Positions 1-7,915 are shown, counted from the first letter of the stretch. The stretch: 34,991 nt of DNA from an uncultured Eubacteriaceae bacterium (GCA_947086655.1 CAMTZM010000025.1:1-34991); one strand, 5' to 3'. Program-made: numbers and translations. The notes: generated from the sequence alone by a model not told the origin.

Positions 1-1
1 C

Positions 2-190
2 GAATCAAGACTTGATAATGTCGAATCAAGACTTGATAATGTCGAATCAAGACTTGATAATGTCGAATCAAGACTTAATAATGTTGAATCAAGACTTAAT
101 AATGTTGAATCAAGACTTAATAATGTCAAATCAAGACTTGACAGTGTCGAATCACGATTTAATAATGTTGAATCAAGACTTGATAATGTT
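2..190 (+). repeat. Tandem 21-bp coding repeat, nine units
   Basis: Nine consecutive 21-bp units of the form GAATCAAGACTTGATAATGT plus one base encode the heptad ESRLDNV. Units differ by only a few substitutions (for example D to N at position 5, E to K in unit 7, L to F in unit 8). The repeat continues leftward out of the window, so the total count is unknown. Slippage or recombination could change the number of heptads without breaking the frame. Confidence 0.85.
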
Positions 191-406
191 GAAAATAACT
201 TGACAAATCTTAAATTAATAGTTGAAACAGAAATAAATAAGAAAATTGATTCAACACTTGATGGAGTTATAGGATTAATTGAAAAGACAGATAATTACTA
301 TGATATTTCAGATAAAATTGAAGAAAACAGTATAAATATTGACGCATTAAACGCTGTTACAAAGGAACATTCTATTAAATTTGACAGCTTGAAAAAAGCA
401 TTATAA
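2..406 (+). CDS. C-terminal part of a heptad-repeat coiled-coil protein (5' end outside window)
   Basis: The open frame enters from the left edge and reads ESRLDNV-type heptads back to back: nine near-identical 7-residue units (21-bp DNA repeats, positions 2-190), then a tenth, ENNLTNL, then about 64 non-repetitive residues ending in SLKKAL and a TAA stop. Regular L and V at heptad a/d-type positions predict a long parallel coiled coil. In another frame the same repeats read MSNQDLI, which is a shadow. An internal ATG at 200 gives a 68-residue ORF, but the frame stays open across all the repeats, so the true gene begins upstream of the window. The near-perfect DNA repeats imply recent expansion and possible length variation between strains. 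Function unknown; no enzymatic motif is visible. At least 134 residues lie in the window. Confidence 0.75.
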   Translation, partial: ESRLDNVESRLDNVESRLDNVESRLNNVESRLNNVESRLNNVKSRLDSVESRFNNVESRLDNVENNLTNLKLIVETEINKKIDSTLDGVIGLIEKTDNYYDISDKIEENSINIDALNAVTKEHSIKFDSLKKAL

Positions 407-474
407 TATAAAATGATTTCGTAAAGTTATAAATAATTATAGATTGGGGATTTATTAAAATTATTAAATTTGAT

Positions 475-630
475 ATGTTAAAACAAGAAAAGAAAAACGC
501 AATTTCTATTTGCAAACAACTATATTATCCAAAAGAAACAATAACAAAAATCCAAAACGCTGTTAGTATAGAAGACATTTCAAGAATTATGAAAGATGCA
601 AGATTGTCATGGATAATCGGTGATAGATAA
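475..630 (+). CDS. Small hypothetical protein (51 aa) or gene remnant
   Basis: ATG at 475 opens a 51-codon frame (MLKQEKKNAISICKQ..., ending SWIIGDR) closed by TAA at 628-630. The product would be a small soluble protein with amphipathic helices. The frame is open upstream to 433, and a GGGGA stretch at 446-450 is too far from the ATG for a normal ribosome site. A non-canonical start near 454-463 or a remnant of a longer gene are therefore alternatives. It follows the coiled-coil gene on the same strand by 68 bp and shares the terminator at 681. I do not recognise a family. Confidence 0.45.
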   Translation: MLKQEKKNAISICKQLYYPKETITKIQNAVSIEDISRIMKDARLSWIIGDR

Positions 631-680
631 TAAGAAAATTATTATTATTGATAATTTAAGGGAATGTTACTTTAAACCCA

Positions 681-728
681 AAAAAGAAAAGACTCATTTC
701 ATTAAAGGTTTGAGTCTTTTCTTTTTTT
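681..728 (+). terminator. Strong intrinsic terminator, possibly bidirectional
   Basis: A perfect 16-bp stem (681-696 with 711-726, core AAAAGACTCA/TGAGTCTTTT) with a 14-nt loop runs into a T-run. It ends the rightward genes at the window's left edge. The A-rich left arm also supplies a U-tract for leftward transcription. Confidence 0.85.
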
Positions 729-898
729 CATAATATAATTAGTTCATAAAAAAATAAACAAAGAATTAAATTAATTATACTATAAAATCTTCAGCAAAAT
801 ATACAATAATTGTAGCTATAATTTTATTGTTAAAAAAGAATTTATTTTACTTTTTCAAATTGTTAAAAAGATTTTTTATACTATAATCAATATAATTC

Positions 899-2059
899 TT
901 AAAAAATTGTAAAATCAAAATTATCATTATAATAATTATAATATGTTATAAAAATATATTTTTTATCTTTTGTAGTCTTAGCAAAACATTCATATTGCCA
1001 CCATTTATTTTCAAAATAATGCTGTATAGCTATTTTAGGACGACTACTATAATGAAAAAATTTGTCAGTAGGTATATAAACTGTAATTTCATTTGACTTA
1101 TTTAATTCATTTGTATCAACTGAATACACTTCAGAATGTTTATTTATATTAATTTCACCTAATTCCAACCATTTACTTGTATCGCTTGTAATCACTAAAT
1201 CATTTCCTTTAATTTTATCATAACAGCAAAAAATCATATCATCATATTCTTGTAACTCAAAACGGTTATCATCAATACTTTTATTATCAACTGTGATATA
1301 GGAATTAATATACAAACCGTCATTATAAATTTCAAAATCAAGCAAACCATTTCTTCCATAAGTATGTGTATAACCATTATTATAGTCATTAATACTTTTA
1401 TATGAAATTAACACTATTTTTAAACCATAACTTATAGCATAATTTTTTAAAAGTTCAATTAAATCAGTATTATTTTTTTTAAAATCAGTCAAATCTTGAT
1501 TTAGAATATCATCAACTCTAATGTTTATAGAATGCCGCTGTAAAAATCCTTCAAAATCACCGGGTTTATATAATTCACTAATTAAATTATCTTCTTTGCT
1601 ATCTAAATATAAATCTTCAGTAATTCTATTTTCTCTATATTGTAAATAAATATCATAAATTTCATACTCAAATAAATTTTTGAAGTATTCTTTTGCATCA
1701 TCAGTTATAATTTTATATTGAAAATTATCTGTACCCTGCAAATTATATTTTTCTCCATTAATATAAACTTTAAAATTTATATTATTATAATTCATAAAAA
1801 CTAATACATAACCGTTAGCTGGAGGAAAAGAAGTCCTATCATCAAATTCCCTGCAAACTTCTATATCAACAACATTAGGAGTAAAACCATATTTTTTTAT
1901 AATATAATTTACGGCATTTTTTTCTCCGATATTTGCAATTTCCTTCATATGTTTCTTTTCTTCTTTTGAATAACCGCATGCGCAAAAAAGTAAAATTACT
2001 ATAAATGATGAAATTATAATAATAAATAACCTTAAAAGTTTAATGTTTTTCATTTTCAT
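899..2059 (-). CDS. Putative lipoprotein, unknown function (386 aa)
   Basis: The N-terminus has basic residues (MKMKNIKLLR), a hydrophobic stretch (LFIIIISSFIVILLF) and then CAC-GYSKEEKK. This looks like a lipoprotein signal with the second Cys as the lipidated residue, though F at -3 makes the lipobox imperfect. The mature part is rich in Asn, Asp, Tyr and Lys without cysteine pairs or catalytic motifs I can identify, consistent with an exported surface protein. A TTGTTT/TATAAA promoter lies just upstream (2113-2140), so it is probably transcribed alone after the DUF434 gene. The ribosome site is weak: AAAGG lies about 15 nt from the first ATG, and a second in-frame ATG is two codons in. No family recognised. 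Confidence 0.7.
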   Translation of the reverse strand: MKMKNIKLLRLFIIIISSFIVILLFCACGYSKEEKKHMKEIANIGEKNAVNYIIKKYGFTPNVVDIEVCREFDDRTSFPPANGYVLVFMNYNNINFKVYINGEKYNLQGTDNFQYKIITDDAKEYFKNLFEYEIYDIYLQYRENRITEDLYLDSKEDNLISELYKPGDFEGFLQRHSINIRVDDILNQDLTDFKKNNTDLIELLKNYAISYGLKIVLISYKSINDYNNGYTHTYGRNGLLDFEIYNDGLYINSYITVDNKSIDDNRFELQEYDDMIFCCYDKIKGNDLVITSDTSKWLELGEININKHSEVYSVDTNELNKSNEITVYIPTDKFFHYSSRPKIAIQHYFENKWWQYECFAKTTKDKKYIFITYYNYYNDNFDFTIF

Positions 2060-2112
2060 AATTATTATTTTAAACCTTTCTATAATTGAAAACCTTTAAT
2101 ATTTTGTAAATT

Positions 2113-2140
2113 TTTATAATATAAACGTATAACAAAACAA
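2113..2140 (-). promoter_or_regulatory. Promoter for the lipoprotein gene
   Basis: On the minus strand TTGTTT (2135-2140) and TATAAA (2113-2118) are separated by 16 nt, placed about 55 bp before the lipoprotein start. Good sigma-A-type match by eye. Confidence 0.5.
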
Positions 2141-2145
2141 TTTTT

Positions 2146-2871
2146 TTATAAATTATTTATTGTATCAAAACTCATATTAATATACGAACATTCTTCAATT
2201 TCATCAATAATTTTTTTACTTAAATTAATCCAGCTTTTACATTTATCAAGAATTATTGCATCACTTGTTATAACATTACTTAACTTTTCCAGAACAGAAT
2301 CTACATTATTGATATTCTCTACTTGTAAATCAAAATTAAATGTTTCTAATAATTCAATTATCCTTTTTTTTAATTTACCGGAATTAGATACAGGAGCATC
2401 TAAATAAAATATAGCTTTTTTAATTTTATTTTTCTCTAATGTTCTTCCAATATGAATAATAGCTAAATCAGTTTTATCAATTAAACGATAAGTTCCTCTT
2501 AATCCTGCTAAATCTCTTATAGTTCCATCCATACATTTTAATAATGTTGAACCCGAAAAAGCAACTTCCAAAGTTATTATAGTATTAAATCCGTCAATAT
2601 TTACAATTTTATTTTGTAGATCTTCTTTAATTTCTTTTTCTATTCTTTGTTTAATTTTATCTTTAGAAGAAACTGCTCTAACAAAAGCAAGTCTTTGTCT
2701 TTCCGATAATAAATAATGATTGCCTACAAATATAGACGCACCTTTTATATTGTATCCTCTGTTTATTAAATAATATAAATCATTTGCTGCTAAATATATT
2801 TTCTTAAGTTCCTTATCACAAAAATCTTTTTCATCAGTAGGAACAAAACCTCTTCTTACCGTTTTATTCAT
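2146..2871 (-). CDS. DUF434 family protein
   Basis: The protein shows the run of motifs I associate with DUF434: DLYYLINRGY near the N-terminus, VGNHYLLSERQRLAFVRA, a central GSTLLKCMDGTIRDLAGLRGTYRL segment, FYLDAPVSNSGKLKKRI, and C-terminal SDAIILDKCKSWINL. Conserved Asp and Ser residues hint at a nucleotide or metal site, but the function of the family is not established. The frame can be extended to a GTG at 2877, but that GTG lies inside the ribosome site GAGGTG. The ATG at 2871, five bases after GAGGTG, is the likely start, giving 241 aa, a usual family length. It sits alone, upstream of the lipoprotein. Confidence 0.8.
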   Translation of the reverse strand: MNKTVRRGFVPTDEKDFCDKELKKIYLAANDLYYLINRGYNIKGASIFVGNHYLLSERQRLAFVRAVSSKDKIKQRIEKEIKEDLQNKIVNIDGFNTIITLEVAFSGSTLLKCMDGTIRDLAGLRGTYRLIDKTDLAIIHIGRTLEKNKIKKAIFYLDAPVSNSGKLKKRIIELLETFNFDLQVENINNVDSVLEKLSNVITSDAIILDKCKSWINLSKKIIDEIEECSYINMSFDTINNL

Positions 2872-2958
2872 AATCACACCTCATTTTTTTTAAATATTTA
2901 TAAACTTATTTAATAATATTATTTAAACCAACAATTCCAATTTTTATATAGCTTGTTT

Positions 2959-3072
2959 AATTGTCAAAATTACGAAAACATTCGCCTTTATATTCAGTGA
3001 GAGCTTAAAATCCCACTGAATATAAAAATAAGTACCCCCTTAAAATAGCGATGGACTTCCTCCGTCGGTTAA
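2959..3072 (+). repeat. Intergenic repeat family, copy 1
   Basis: A GC-richer island in an AT-rich gap with a perfect 13-bp hairpin (2987-2999 TTTATATTCAGTG pairing with 3014-3026) and a 14-nt loop. It is followed by a conserved tail, AGTACCCCCTTAAAATAGCG then ATGGACTTCCTCCGTCGGTTA. A close relative lies at 15211-15322 in the same orientation and a more diverged inverted relative at 21495-21582. No coding potential. It could be a small mobile (MITE-like) element or a dispersed RNA structure. Confidence 0.65.
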
Positions 3073-3232
3073 ATAAATCAATTTTAAAGCAATTTGACAT
3101 TGTAATCATAGTCAATTTATCTTCACAGCAATTATTATATTGACATTATATATCAATATAATAATTATCGCAAAGTTTAAGTAAAATTCAATTACTTTTT
3201 AGATAACAAAAATATGTTTATATAAACTCTAA

Positions 3233-3261
3233 TTGATATTAACTATATAAAAGACTATAAT
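3233..3261 (+). promoter_or_regulatory. Promoter of the WYL regulator
   Basis: TTGATA (3233-3238) and TATAAT (3256-3261) with a 17-nt spacer form a near-consensus sigma-A promoter. Transcription would begin near 3268, inside the operator-like palindrome that follows. Confidence 0.65.
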
Positions 3262-3266
3262 AAACC

Positions 3267-3285
3267 TTAACATATAGTGTCATAA
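3267..3285 (+). promoter_or_regulatory. Operator-like site 1 (autoregulatory)
   Basis: TTAACATATAGTGTCATAA matches the palindrome at 4213-4231 (core TTGACATAACGTGTCAA) at most positions. It overlaps the predicted transcription start of the regulator gene. The shared motif before both the regulator and its neighbour suggests it is bound by the WYL regulator itself. Confidence 0.5.
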
Positions 3286-3323
3286 TTTAAATGTTATTTA
3301 GTTGTTAAAGGGAGGGAATATTA

Positions 3324-4217
3324 TTGCAAGAAAGCAGATTATTTAAGATTGTATATTACTTGCTTGATAAAGGGCAGGCTAAAGCCCCAGAATTAGCAAA
3401 AAAATTTGAAGTATCAGTCAGAACAATTTATAGAGATATTGATGTTTTAAGCGGAGCAGGTATTCCCATTTATACAGAAACAGGCAGAAATGGCGGTATT
3501 CGTTTAATGAATGGTTTTGTTTTAAATAAAGCGGTATTATCTAAAGAAGAACAGCAGGAAATACTTATGTCATTACAAAGCATAAATACTATACAGAATA
3601 TTGAAGAAAGCCAAACATTACAAAAACTTTCTGCAATATTTAATCTCAATTCAGAGAATTGGTTTGAAGTAGATTTTTCCAGATGGGGAAATAAAGAAGC
3701 GGATAATAAGAAATTTGAATTATTAAAAATGGCAATAATACATCATAAAAGTATTAAAATCCGTTATGCAAGCTCCTATGAGATTAGCCAAAGAATCGTA
3801 CAGCCTTGTAAGCTTGTTTATAAAGCAATGGCCTGGTATTTGAAAGCATTTTGTACAGAAAAAAAGGATTGGCGTATATTCAAATTAAATCGTATATTAG
3901 ATCTAAAAATTTTGGATGAGAGTTTTCCTTATCGAAAGTTTCCGAAACCGATTGATAGTTATGATGTAGAATATAAAAAAATTATACTTCGATTTCCGAA
4001 AGAAATGTCATATCGTGTATATGATGAATTTGATGTAACTCAAATAAAGCGACAGAAAAACGGAGATTTAATTGTTTCTGCAAAAATACCGGAAAATACG
4101 TGGATAATAGGATTTTTATTGTCATTTGGAACACAGGTAGAAATACTCTCGCCTATATATCTCAAAGAAGTCATAGCAGAGCAGGCAAAATTAATATATG
4201 AAAAAAATAAATCTTGA
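3324..4217 (+). CDS. Helix-turn-helix WYL-domain transcriptional regulator (YafY/DeoR type)
   Basis: The N-terminal ~60 residues form an HTH_11-type winged helix (KAPELAKKFEVSVRTIYRDIDVLSGAGIPIYTETGRNGGIRL), the DeoR/YafY DNA-binding signature. Residues ~130-210 hold a WYL-type ligand-sensing domain (IKIRYASS..., RIVQPCKLVYKAMAWYLKAFC, WRIFKLNRI), followed by the C-terminal extension typical of these proteins. At 297 aa it is the usual length. The start is TTG at 3324, eight bases after GGGAGG. It precedes a zinc-ribbon gene whose promoter overlaps its stop codon. Matching operators before both genes suggest it regulates itself and that neighbour. The ligand is unknown. Confidence 0.88.
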   Translation: MQESRLFKIVYYLLDKGQAKAPELAKKFEVSVRTIYRDIDVLSGAGIPIYTETGRNGGIRLMNGFVLNKAVLSKEEQQEILMSLQSINTIQNIEESQTLQKLSAIFNLNSENWFEVDFSRWGNKEADNKKFELLKMAIIHHKSIKIRYASSYEISQRIVQPCKLVYKAMAWYLKAFCTEKKDWRIFKLNRILDLKILDESFPYRKFPKPIDSYDVEYKKIILRFPKEMSYRVYDEFDVTQIKRQKNGDLIVSAKIPENTWIIGFLLSFGTQVEILSPIYLKEVIAEQAKLIYEKNKS

Positions 4218-4242
4218 CATAACGTGTCAAGATTTGTGTAAT
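4213..4242 (+). promoter_or_regulatory. Operator-like site 2 overlapping the zinc-ribbon gene promoter
   Basis: CTTGACATAACGTGTCAAG (4213-4231) is a perfect 7-bp dyad with a 5-nt centre. Its left half contains a consensus -35 box TTGACA (4214-4219); a TG-preceded -10 TGTAAT lies 17 nt downstream (4237-4242). The palindrome also contains the TGA stop of the upstream regulator (4215-4217). Binding here would occlude the -35 box, suggesting repression. Confidence 0.6.
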
Positions 4243-4290
4243 ATACTTTATCTATAAATACAATTTATCAATAATAAGGAGGAAAAAAAG

Positions 4291-4557
4291 ATGAATGAAA
4301 AATATTGCCAATGCTGCGGTATGCCAATGGGTAATACAGATGAAATGTATGGAAATAATGAGGATGGCAGTAAGAATGTTGATTACTGTAAATATTGTTT
4401 TGAAAATGGCAAATTCACAAGTGATTGTACAATGGACGAAATGATTGAATTTTGTGTTCCTCACATGGTTACAGCTCATTCAAATATGACAGAAGATGAA
4501 GCACGTAATATGATGAAAAAGTTTTTTCCAACACTTAAACGCTGGAAAACAACATAG
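4291..4557 (+). CDS. Small zinc-ribbon domain protein
   Basis: An 88-residue protein opening with CQCCGMPM (C6, C8, C9), then CKYC (C33, C36), C46 and FCVPHM (C55). This Cys layout and the CGMPM motif match the putative zinc-ribbon family (PF12674-like) often encoded beside HTH regulators. The C-terminal half (MTEDEARNMMKKFFPTLKRW) is helical and probably mediates interaction. AGGAGG precedes the ATG by about 8 bases. It is separately transcribed from the operator-bearing promoter at 4213-4242 and ends at the terminator at 4630. Biochemical role unknown; metal binding is inferred. Confidence 0.82.
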   Translation: MNEKYCQCCGMPMGNTDEMYGNNEDGSKNVDYCKYCFENGKFTSDCTMDEMIEFCVPHMVTAHSNMTEDEARNMMKKFFPTLKRWKTT

Positions 4558-4629
4558 TTTTGTATTTTATATTAAAATTCAAAATATAAGTACAAATATC
4601 CATATAACAAAACTATTATTATTTCCTAT

Positions 4630-4669
4630 AACCGTGAAGGTCATACAAGCCTTTGCGGTTTTATTTTAT
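4630..4669 (+). terminator. Terminator after the zinc-ribbon gene
   Basis: An 11-bp stem AACCGTGAAGG (4630-4640) with CCTTTGCGGTT (4650-4660), including two wobble pairs, a 9-nt loop, and the T-rich tail TTATTTTAT. Confidence 0.75.
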
Positions 4670-4716
4670 CATTTTTATATTGAAATATGCCATAAAACCA
4701 TTATTTTTAAAATTCA

Positions 4717-4750
4717 CATGAGTAAATTTTGTTTTATAAATTTACTCATG
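4717..4750 (-). terminator. Hairpin downstream of the efflux/two-component operon
   Basis: A perfect 13-bp inverted repeat (CATGAGTAAATTT, 4717-4729, with 4738-4750) and an 8-nt loop lie 50 bp past the histidine kinase stop. The T-tract on the minus strand is interrupted (TGAATTTTAAAAA), so termination is likely but not textbook. Confidence 0.5.
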
Positions 4751-4801
4751 TTTGATAAAATAAAACATATTGTATTTTCTACATGCCTTATAAGAAATTA
4801 A

Positions 4802-6115
4802 TCATCGTCTTATTATAATAAGTTTTAAAACTGTTATAAATAAATTTTCTTTATTTTTAGTATAAAAACTTCCTCCATGTCCTTCAGCTATTTTTCTGCA
4901 GACCTCAAGCCCTATATTAGTGCTTTCATCTGAAATTTGCGAGCTAATAATATTTTTAAAACTTACAAAAAGAGTATTTTCCTTTACAACAGTATATATA
5001 TTAATTGTTTTATCTTTATCAGCATATTTAATCATATTAGAAAATATATTGTCAAACAGTCTTTGTATAAATTGCGTATCAAGCATAATTTTGCCTTCAT
5101 CTAAAATAGGATTATATTTAATTTTAAAACCTTTATCGCTCATTGTAAATATAAATTCCTCAATCATTTCATTTATAACATTTAACTCAAAAATTTCAAT
5201 ATTTAATTCTTCACTTTCAAGATTATAAGCTAAAAAATATTCAAAAAGTTTATCTGATAAATTTTTAATTTGATATGCTTTCTCCAAACTTTTATAAATA
5301 TAATAATCTTGTTTTTCCTTATCAGCGTACTTTTTACCGTTAAGTATTTCCAAAAAACCTATAAGAACAGTAAGAGGTGTCCTTAAATCATGAGACATAC
5401 TTGTAACAAGCTTATGATTATTATTTCTTGAGTTTTTTTCAACATTAAATCTTTCAGATAAAGACTTTCTCATATCATCTATACTTTTAGCAAGATATGT
5501 AAGTTCATCATTACCTTTTATAGTAATATTATATTCTAAATCTCCGCCTTCTAAAATATTAATTTCATTTTTCATTAAATTAATATAGTCAGTTCTCTTT
5601 TTTATAAGAAATAAAAAAATAATTAAAAAACAAATAAAACTTAAAACTATATTAATATAATTAAATATATTCATATACTTATGCTGCCAAAAACAAAATA
5701 ACTCAATTTTTGCTGTTCCATCTGAAAATTCAACATCATATAATGGTCTGTAAAAGTCATTATTTTTAAATCTGCCGTCATTTTTAGGCGGTCTAAATTC
5801 TCTTACAGTAGAATCAAAAACAACTTTGTCATCTTTATATATAGTAATAATTATATCTTGTTTTGATTTTACCCAATTTGAAATATCTTTGTAATCAGTA
5901 GTTGCTATATTGTTTTCTAATACAAACCTACTAAATTTATGAACTTCATTTGTATTCATTTTCTGAATAAATTCCACATTATGAAACTTAGCATTTAATA
6001 TTGCTGTTTCTGAAAATTGAAGTACAAAAAATAAAAAAACCGAACATAAAATTGAAAACAAAACACAGCCTATTATTAAAATTTCAAGCCTTGACGCCCA
6101 AAAATTTTTACTCAA
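4802..6115 (-). CDS. Sensor histidine kinase of the efflux operon
   Basis: A 437-aa membrane kinase. TM1 is about residues 12-34, the extracytoplasmic sensor 35-150, TM2 153-172, then a HAMP linker (to ~225). The dimerisation/phosphoacceptor domain has the H-box SMSHDLRTPLTVL with H242. The C-terminal ATPase domain has an N-box (FDNIFSNMIKYADK) and a G2-like NIGLEVCRKIAEGHGG. A normal DxGxG box and F-box between them are not obvious, and the ATP lid looks unusually short. The start is TTG at 6115, overlapping the response-regulator stop by 8 bp with GGGG 8 bases before it, so the pair is translationally coupled. It presumably senses an envelope signal and phosphorylates the regulator encoded just upstream. 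Confidence 0.9.
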   Translation of the reverse strand: MSKNFWASRLEILIIGCVLFSILCSVFLFFVLQFSETAILNAKFHNVEFIQKMNTNEVHKFSRFVLENNIATTDYKDISNWVKSKQDIIITIYKDDKVVFDSTVREFRPPKNDGRFKNNDFYRPLYDVEFSDGTAKIELFCFWQHKYMNIFNYINIVLSFICFLIIFLFLIKKRTDYINLMKNEINILEGGDLEYNITIKGNDELTYLAKSIDDMRKSLSERFNVEKNSRNNNHKLVTSMSHDLRTPLTVLIGFLEILNGKKYADKEKQDYYIYKSLEKAYQIKNLSDKLFEYFLAYNLESEELNIEIFELNVINEMIEEFIFTMSDKGFKIKYNPILDEGKIMLDTQFIQRLFDNIFSNMIKYADKDKTINIYTVVKENTLFVSFKNIISSQISDESTNIGLEVCRKIAEGHGGSFYTKNKENLFITVLKLIIIRR

Positions 6116-6806
6116 TTCTATATCCCCTTCCCCAAACTGTTTTTATATATTTAGGGTTTTGAGGTTCTTTTTCAAGCTTTGTTCTAAGTTTTCTTATGTG
6201 TACCATTATAGTGTTGTTTGCCGTATAAAAATACGGCTCATTCCATACGCTTTCATATAAATTCTGGGCTGAAAATATCTTCCTTCTGTTTTGGGCGAGA
6301 AGCAAAAGTATATTATATTCTATATCTGTAAGTTTTATTTCATTATCCTCTATTGTAACATAATTTTTGTCAGTATCAATTACTAAATTATCAATGATAA
6401 TCTCATTCTTTTTTTCTTCACCGCTTTTTCCCTGATAAATATAATAACGTCTTAAAAGTGCTTTAACCCTTGCTATTATTTCCGTATATGAAAACGGTTT
6501 AATTAAATAGTCATCTCCTCCTGATGAAAATCCCATTGTTTTATCTGAATCTTCTGTTTTTGCAGTAAGAAATAAAATAGGAACCATTGTCTTTTCTCTT
6601 ATCTCAACACATGCCTTATAACCATTTTTATTAGGCATCATTATATCAAGTATAATAAGGTCAACAGTTGAATCAGTTTTTTCAACAGCTTCGTCACCGT
6701 CTGTTGCCTCATCTACCTCAAAACCTTCACTTTCTAAAAGCACCCTTAAAACCTCTCTTATATCTTCGTTATCATCGGCAATTAATATTTTTTGTTTTTG
6801 CACCAT
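6108..6806 (-). CDS. OmpR-family response regulator
   Basis: A 232-aa two-domain regulator. The receiver domain (residues 1-118) has the acidic pair D11/D12, phosphoacceptor D54 (LIILDIMMP), the conserved Thr in LFLTAKT and the Lys in LIKPF. The C-terminal winged-helix DNA-binding domain (about 130-232) ends KYIKTVWGRGYRIE, typical of OmpR/PhoB proteins. ATG follows GAGGATGATTTT. It lies 44 bp after the TolC-like gene and overlaps the kinase gene. Gene order implies that it controls the pump operon it belongs to; its binding site is not proven. Confidence 0.93.
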   Translation of the reverse strand: MVQKQKILIADDNEDIREVLRVLLESEGFEVDEATDGDEAVEKTDSTVDLIILDIMMPNKNGYKACVEIREKTMVPILFLTAKTEDSDKTMGFSSGGDDYLIKPFSYTEIIARVKALLRRYYIYQGKSGEEKKNEIIIDNLVIDTDKNYVTIEDNEIKLTDIEYNILLLLAQNRRKIFSAQNLYESVWNEPYFYTANNTIMVHIRKLRTKLEKEPQNPKYIKTVWGRGYRIE

Positions 6807-6850
6807 AAAATCATCCTCATTTAATATTTTTCCTCTTTACATAAAACATA

Positions 6851-7915
6851 TTATTGATTAATATTTACTAAATCAATATTATAAAGCTGCATTTTAAGCA
6901 ATTCATGTTCCTTCTTTATTTCTTCAATTTCTTTTTCAATTTGCTTTATATTAAACTCATATTCATACATTTCAATTTCCGTAATTAAATTTAATTCAAG
7001 CTGTTTATCTTTAAAAGCCTTCTCCGCCTGTCTGACATTAAGTTCTTTCAAATTTGTATTATATTTTTCTTCTAAGACTTTAATATTATTATATATCTTT
7101 ATAATACTTTCTTCCATAGATTTTTTTATATCAGCATATTCACTCTGTGAAACTATATATTTATTTTTAACTTCGTCTTTGTCTCCTCCATAACCGCTGC
7201 TTTTTATTAATGATAAAGAATATTTAATTTCATCTGAATTTATTTTATATTTTTCTAAAACCTTACTTTTTGAAATTGCTTTGTTTATATAAACATAAAC
7301 GTCATCTATATCAATTATACCATAGTCAAGTTCATAACTAAGCGTAAACCTGCTATCTAAATCAACGCCTATAAGCTTATTTAATTCGCTGTAAGAGTCA
7401 TTAAAATCAATAATCATATTATCTCTGTCAAGCAATAAACTTTTATACTCCGCTAATGTATTTTCATATTGACTTTTACTTATAACCCCAAGGCTGTATT
7501 TTTTCTCATCAATATTAAGTTTCTTTTCCATTAACAAAATCTCATCTTCTTTAATTTCTATATCTTTTTCAAGTTCATCAATGCAATAAAAAATCTCATA
7601 CAAATTATATTTAATCTTTTCCTCCTGTAATTTTTTATCATCATTATAATAAAGCATTTCATTTTTAAGACTTTTTAAAGACATAAAAAGATTTTGTAAA
7701 GACTCAGTTTCAGACGATGCTAAAACAGACGAATTTGTTAAATAGTAATCATTTTCGTTAAGTTCCTGATTTTCTTCCATTTTCTTTAATTCATTACTGT
7801 TTGAAAAAGCCATTTCATAAGCTTTATCTATTGTAAGAGTATCATAGGCGTAAATTTGTATAGTGTTAATAATTATAAATAAAGCAATAATTACAATACA
7901 TCTATATATTTTCAT
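6851..7915 (-). CDS. Short TolC-family (OEP)-like exported coiled-coil protein of the RND pump
   Basis: A 354-aa protein with an N-terminal signal peptide (MKIYRCIVIIALFIIINTIQIYAYD) and then almost entirely helical, heptad-rich sequence. Two TolC-like halves can be seen. The first carries the OEP hallmark YSLGVISKSQYENTLAEYKSL (about residue 142) and ends in LNKLIGVD; the second is a pair of long helices near the C-terminus. True TolC proteins are usually longer (over 400 aa) and have beta-strands between the helices; no clear barrel segment is visible here. The ATG overlaps the RND stop by one base (TAATG), so it is coupled to the pump. Possibly a periplasm-like or wall-spanning tunnel in a single-membrane cell; this role is inference. 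Confidence 0.7.
   Translation of the reverse strand: MKIYRCIVIIALFIIINTIQIYAYDTLTIDKAYEMAFSNSNELKKMEENQELNENDYYLTNSSVLASSETESLQNLFMSLKSLKNEMLYYNDDKKLQEEKIKYNLYEIFYCIDELEKDIEIKEDEILLMEKKLNIDEKKYSLGVISKSQYENTLAEYKSLLLDRDNMIIDFNDSYSELNKLIGVDLDSRFTLSYELDYGIIDIDDVYVYINKAISKSKVLEKYKINSDEIKYSLSLIKSSGYGGDKDEVKNKYIVSQSEYADIKKSMEESIIKIYNNIKVLEEKYNTNLKELNVRQAEKAFKDKQLELNLITEIEMYEYEFNIKQIEKEIEEIKKEHELLKMQLYNIDLVNINQ

Larger units (their letters stand above)
2872..3323. other. Intergenic region between divergent DUF434 and WYL-regulator genes
   Basis: This 452-bp AT-rich gap holds the first copy of the dispersed intergenic repeat (2959-3072) and, at its right end, the promoter and operator of the WYL regulator (3233-3285). 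Between 3073 and 3232 I see no gene or clear hairpin. Confidence 0.6.

Noticed and set aside
12..203. 63-residue ORF of MSNQDLI repeats
   Set aside because: It is another frame of the 21-bp repeat. The frame reading ESRLDNV stays open to the stop at 406 and continues off the left edge, so the short ORF is a shadow.
4252..4479. 75-residue minus-strand ORF over the zinc-ribbon gene
   Set aside because: Antisense to a gene with a consensus ribosome site and conserved Cys pattern; no support of its own.
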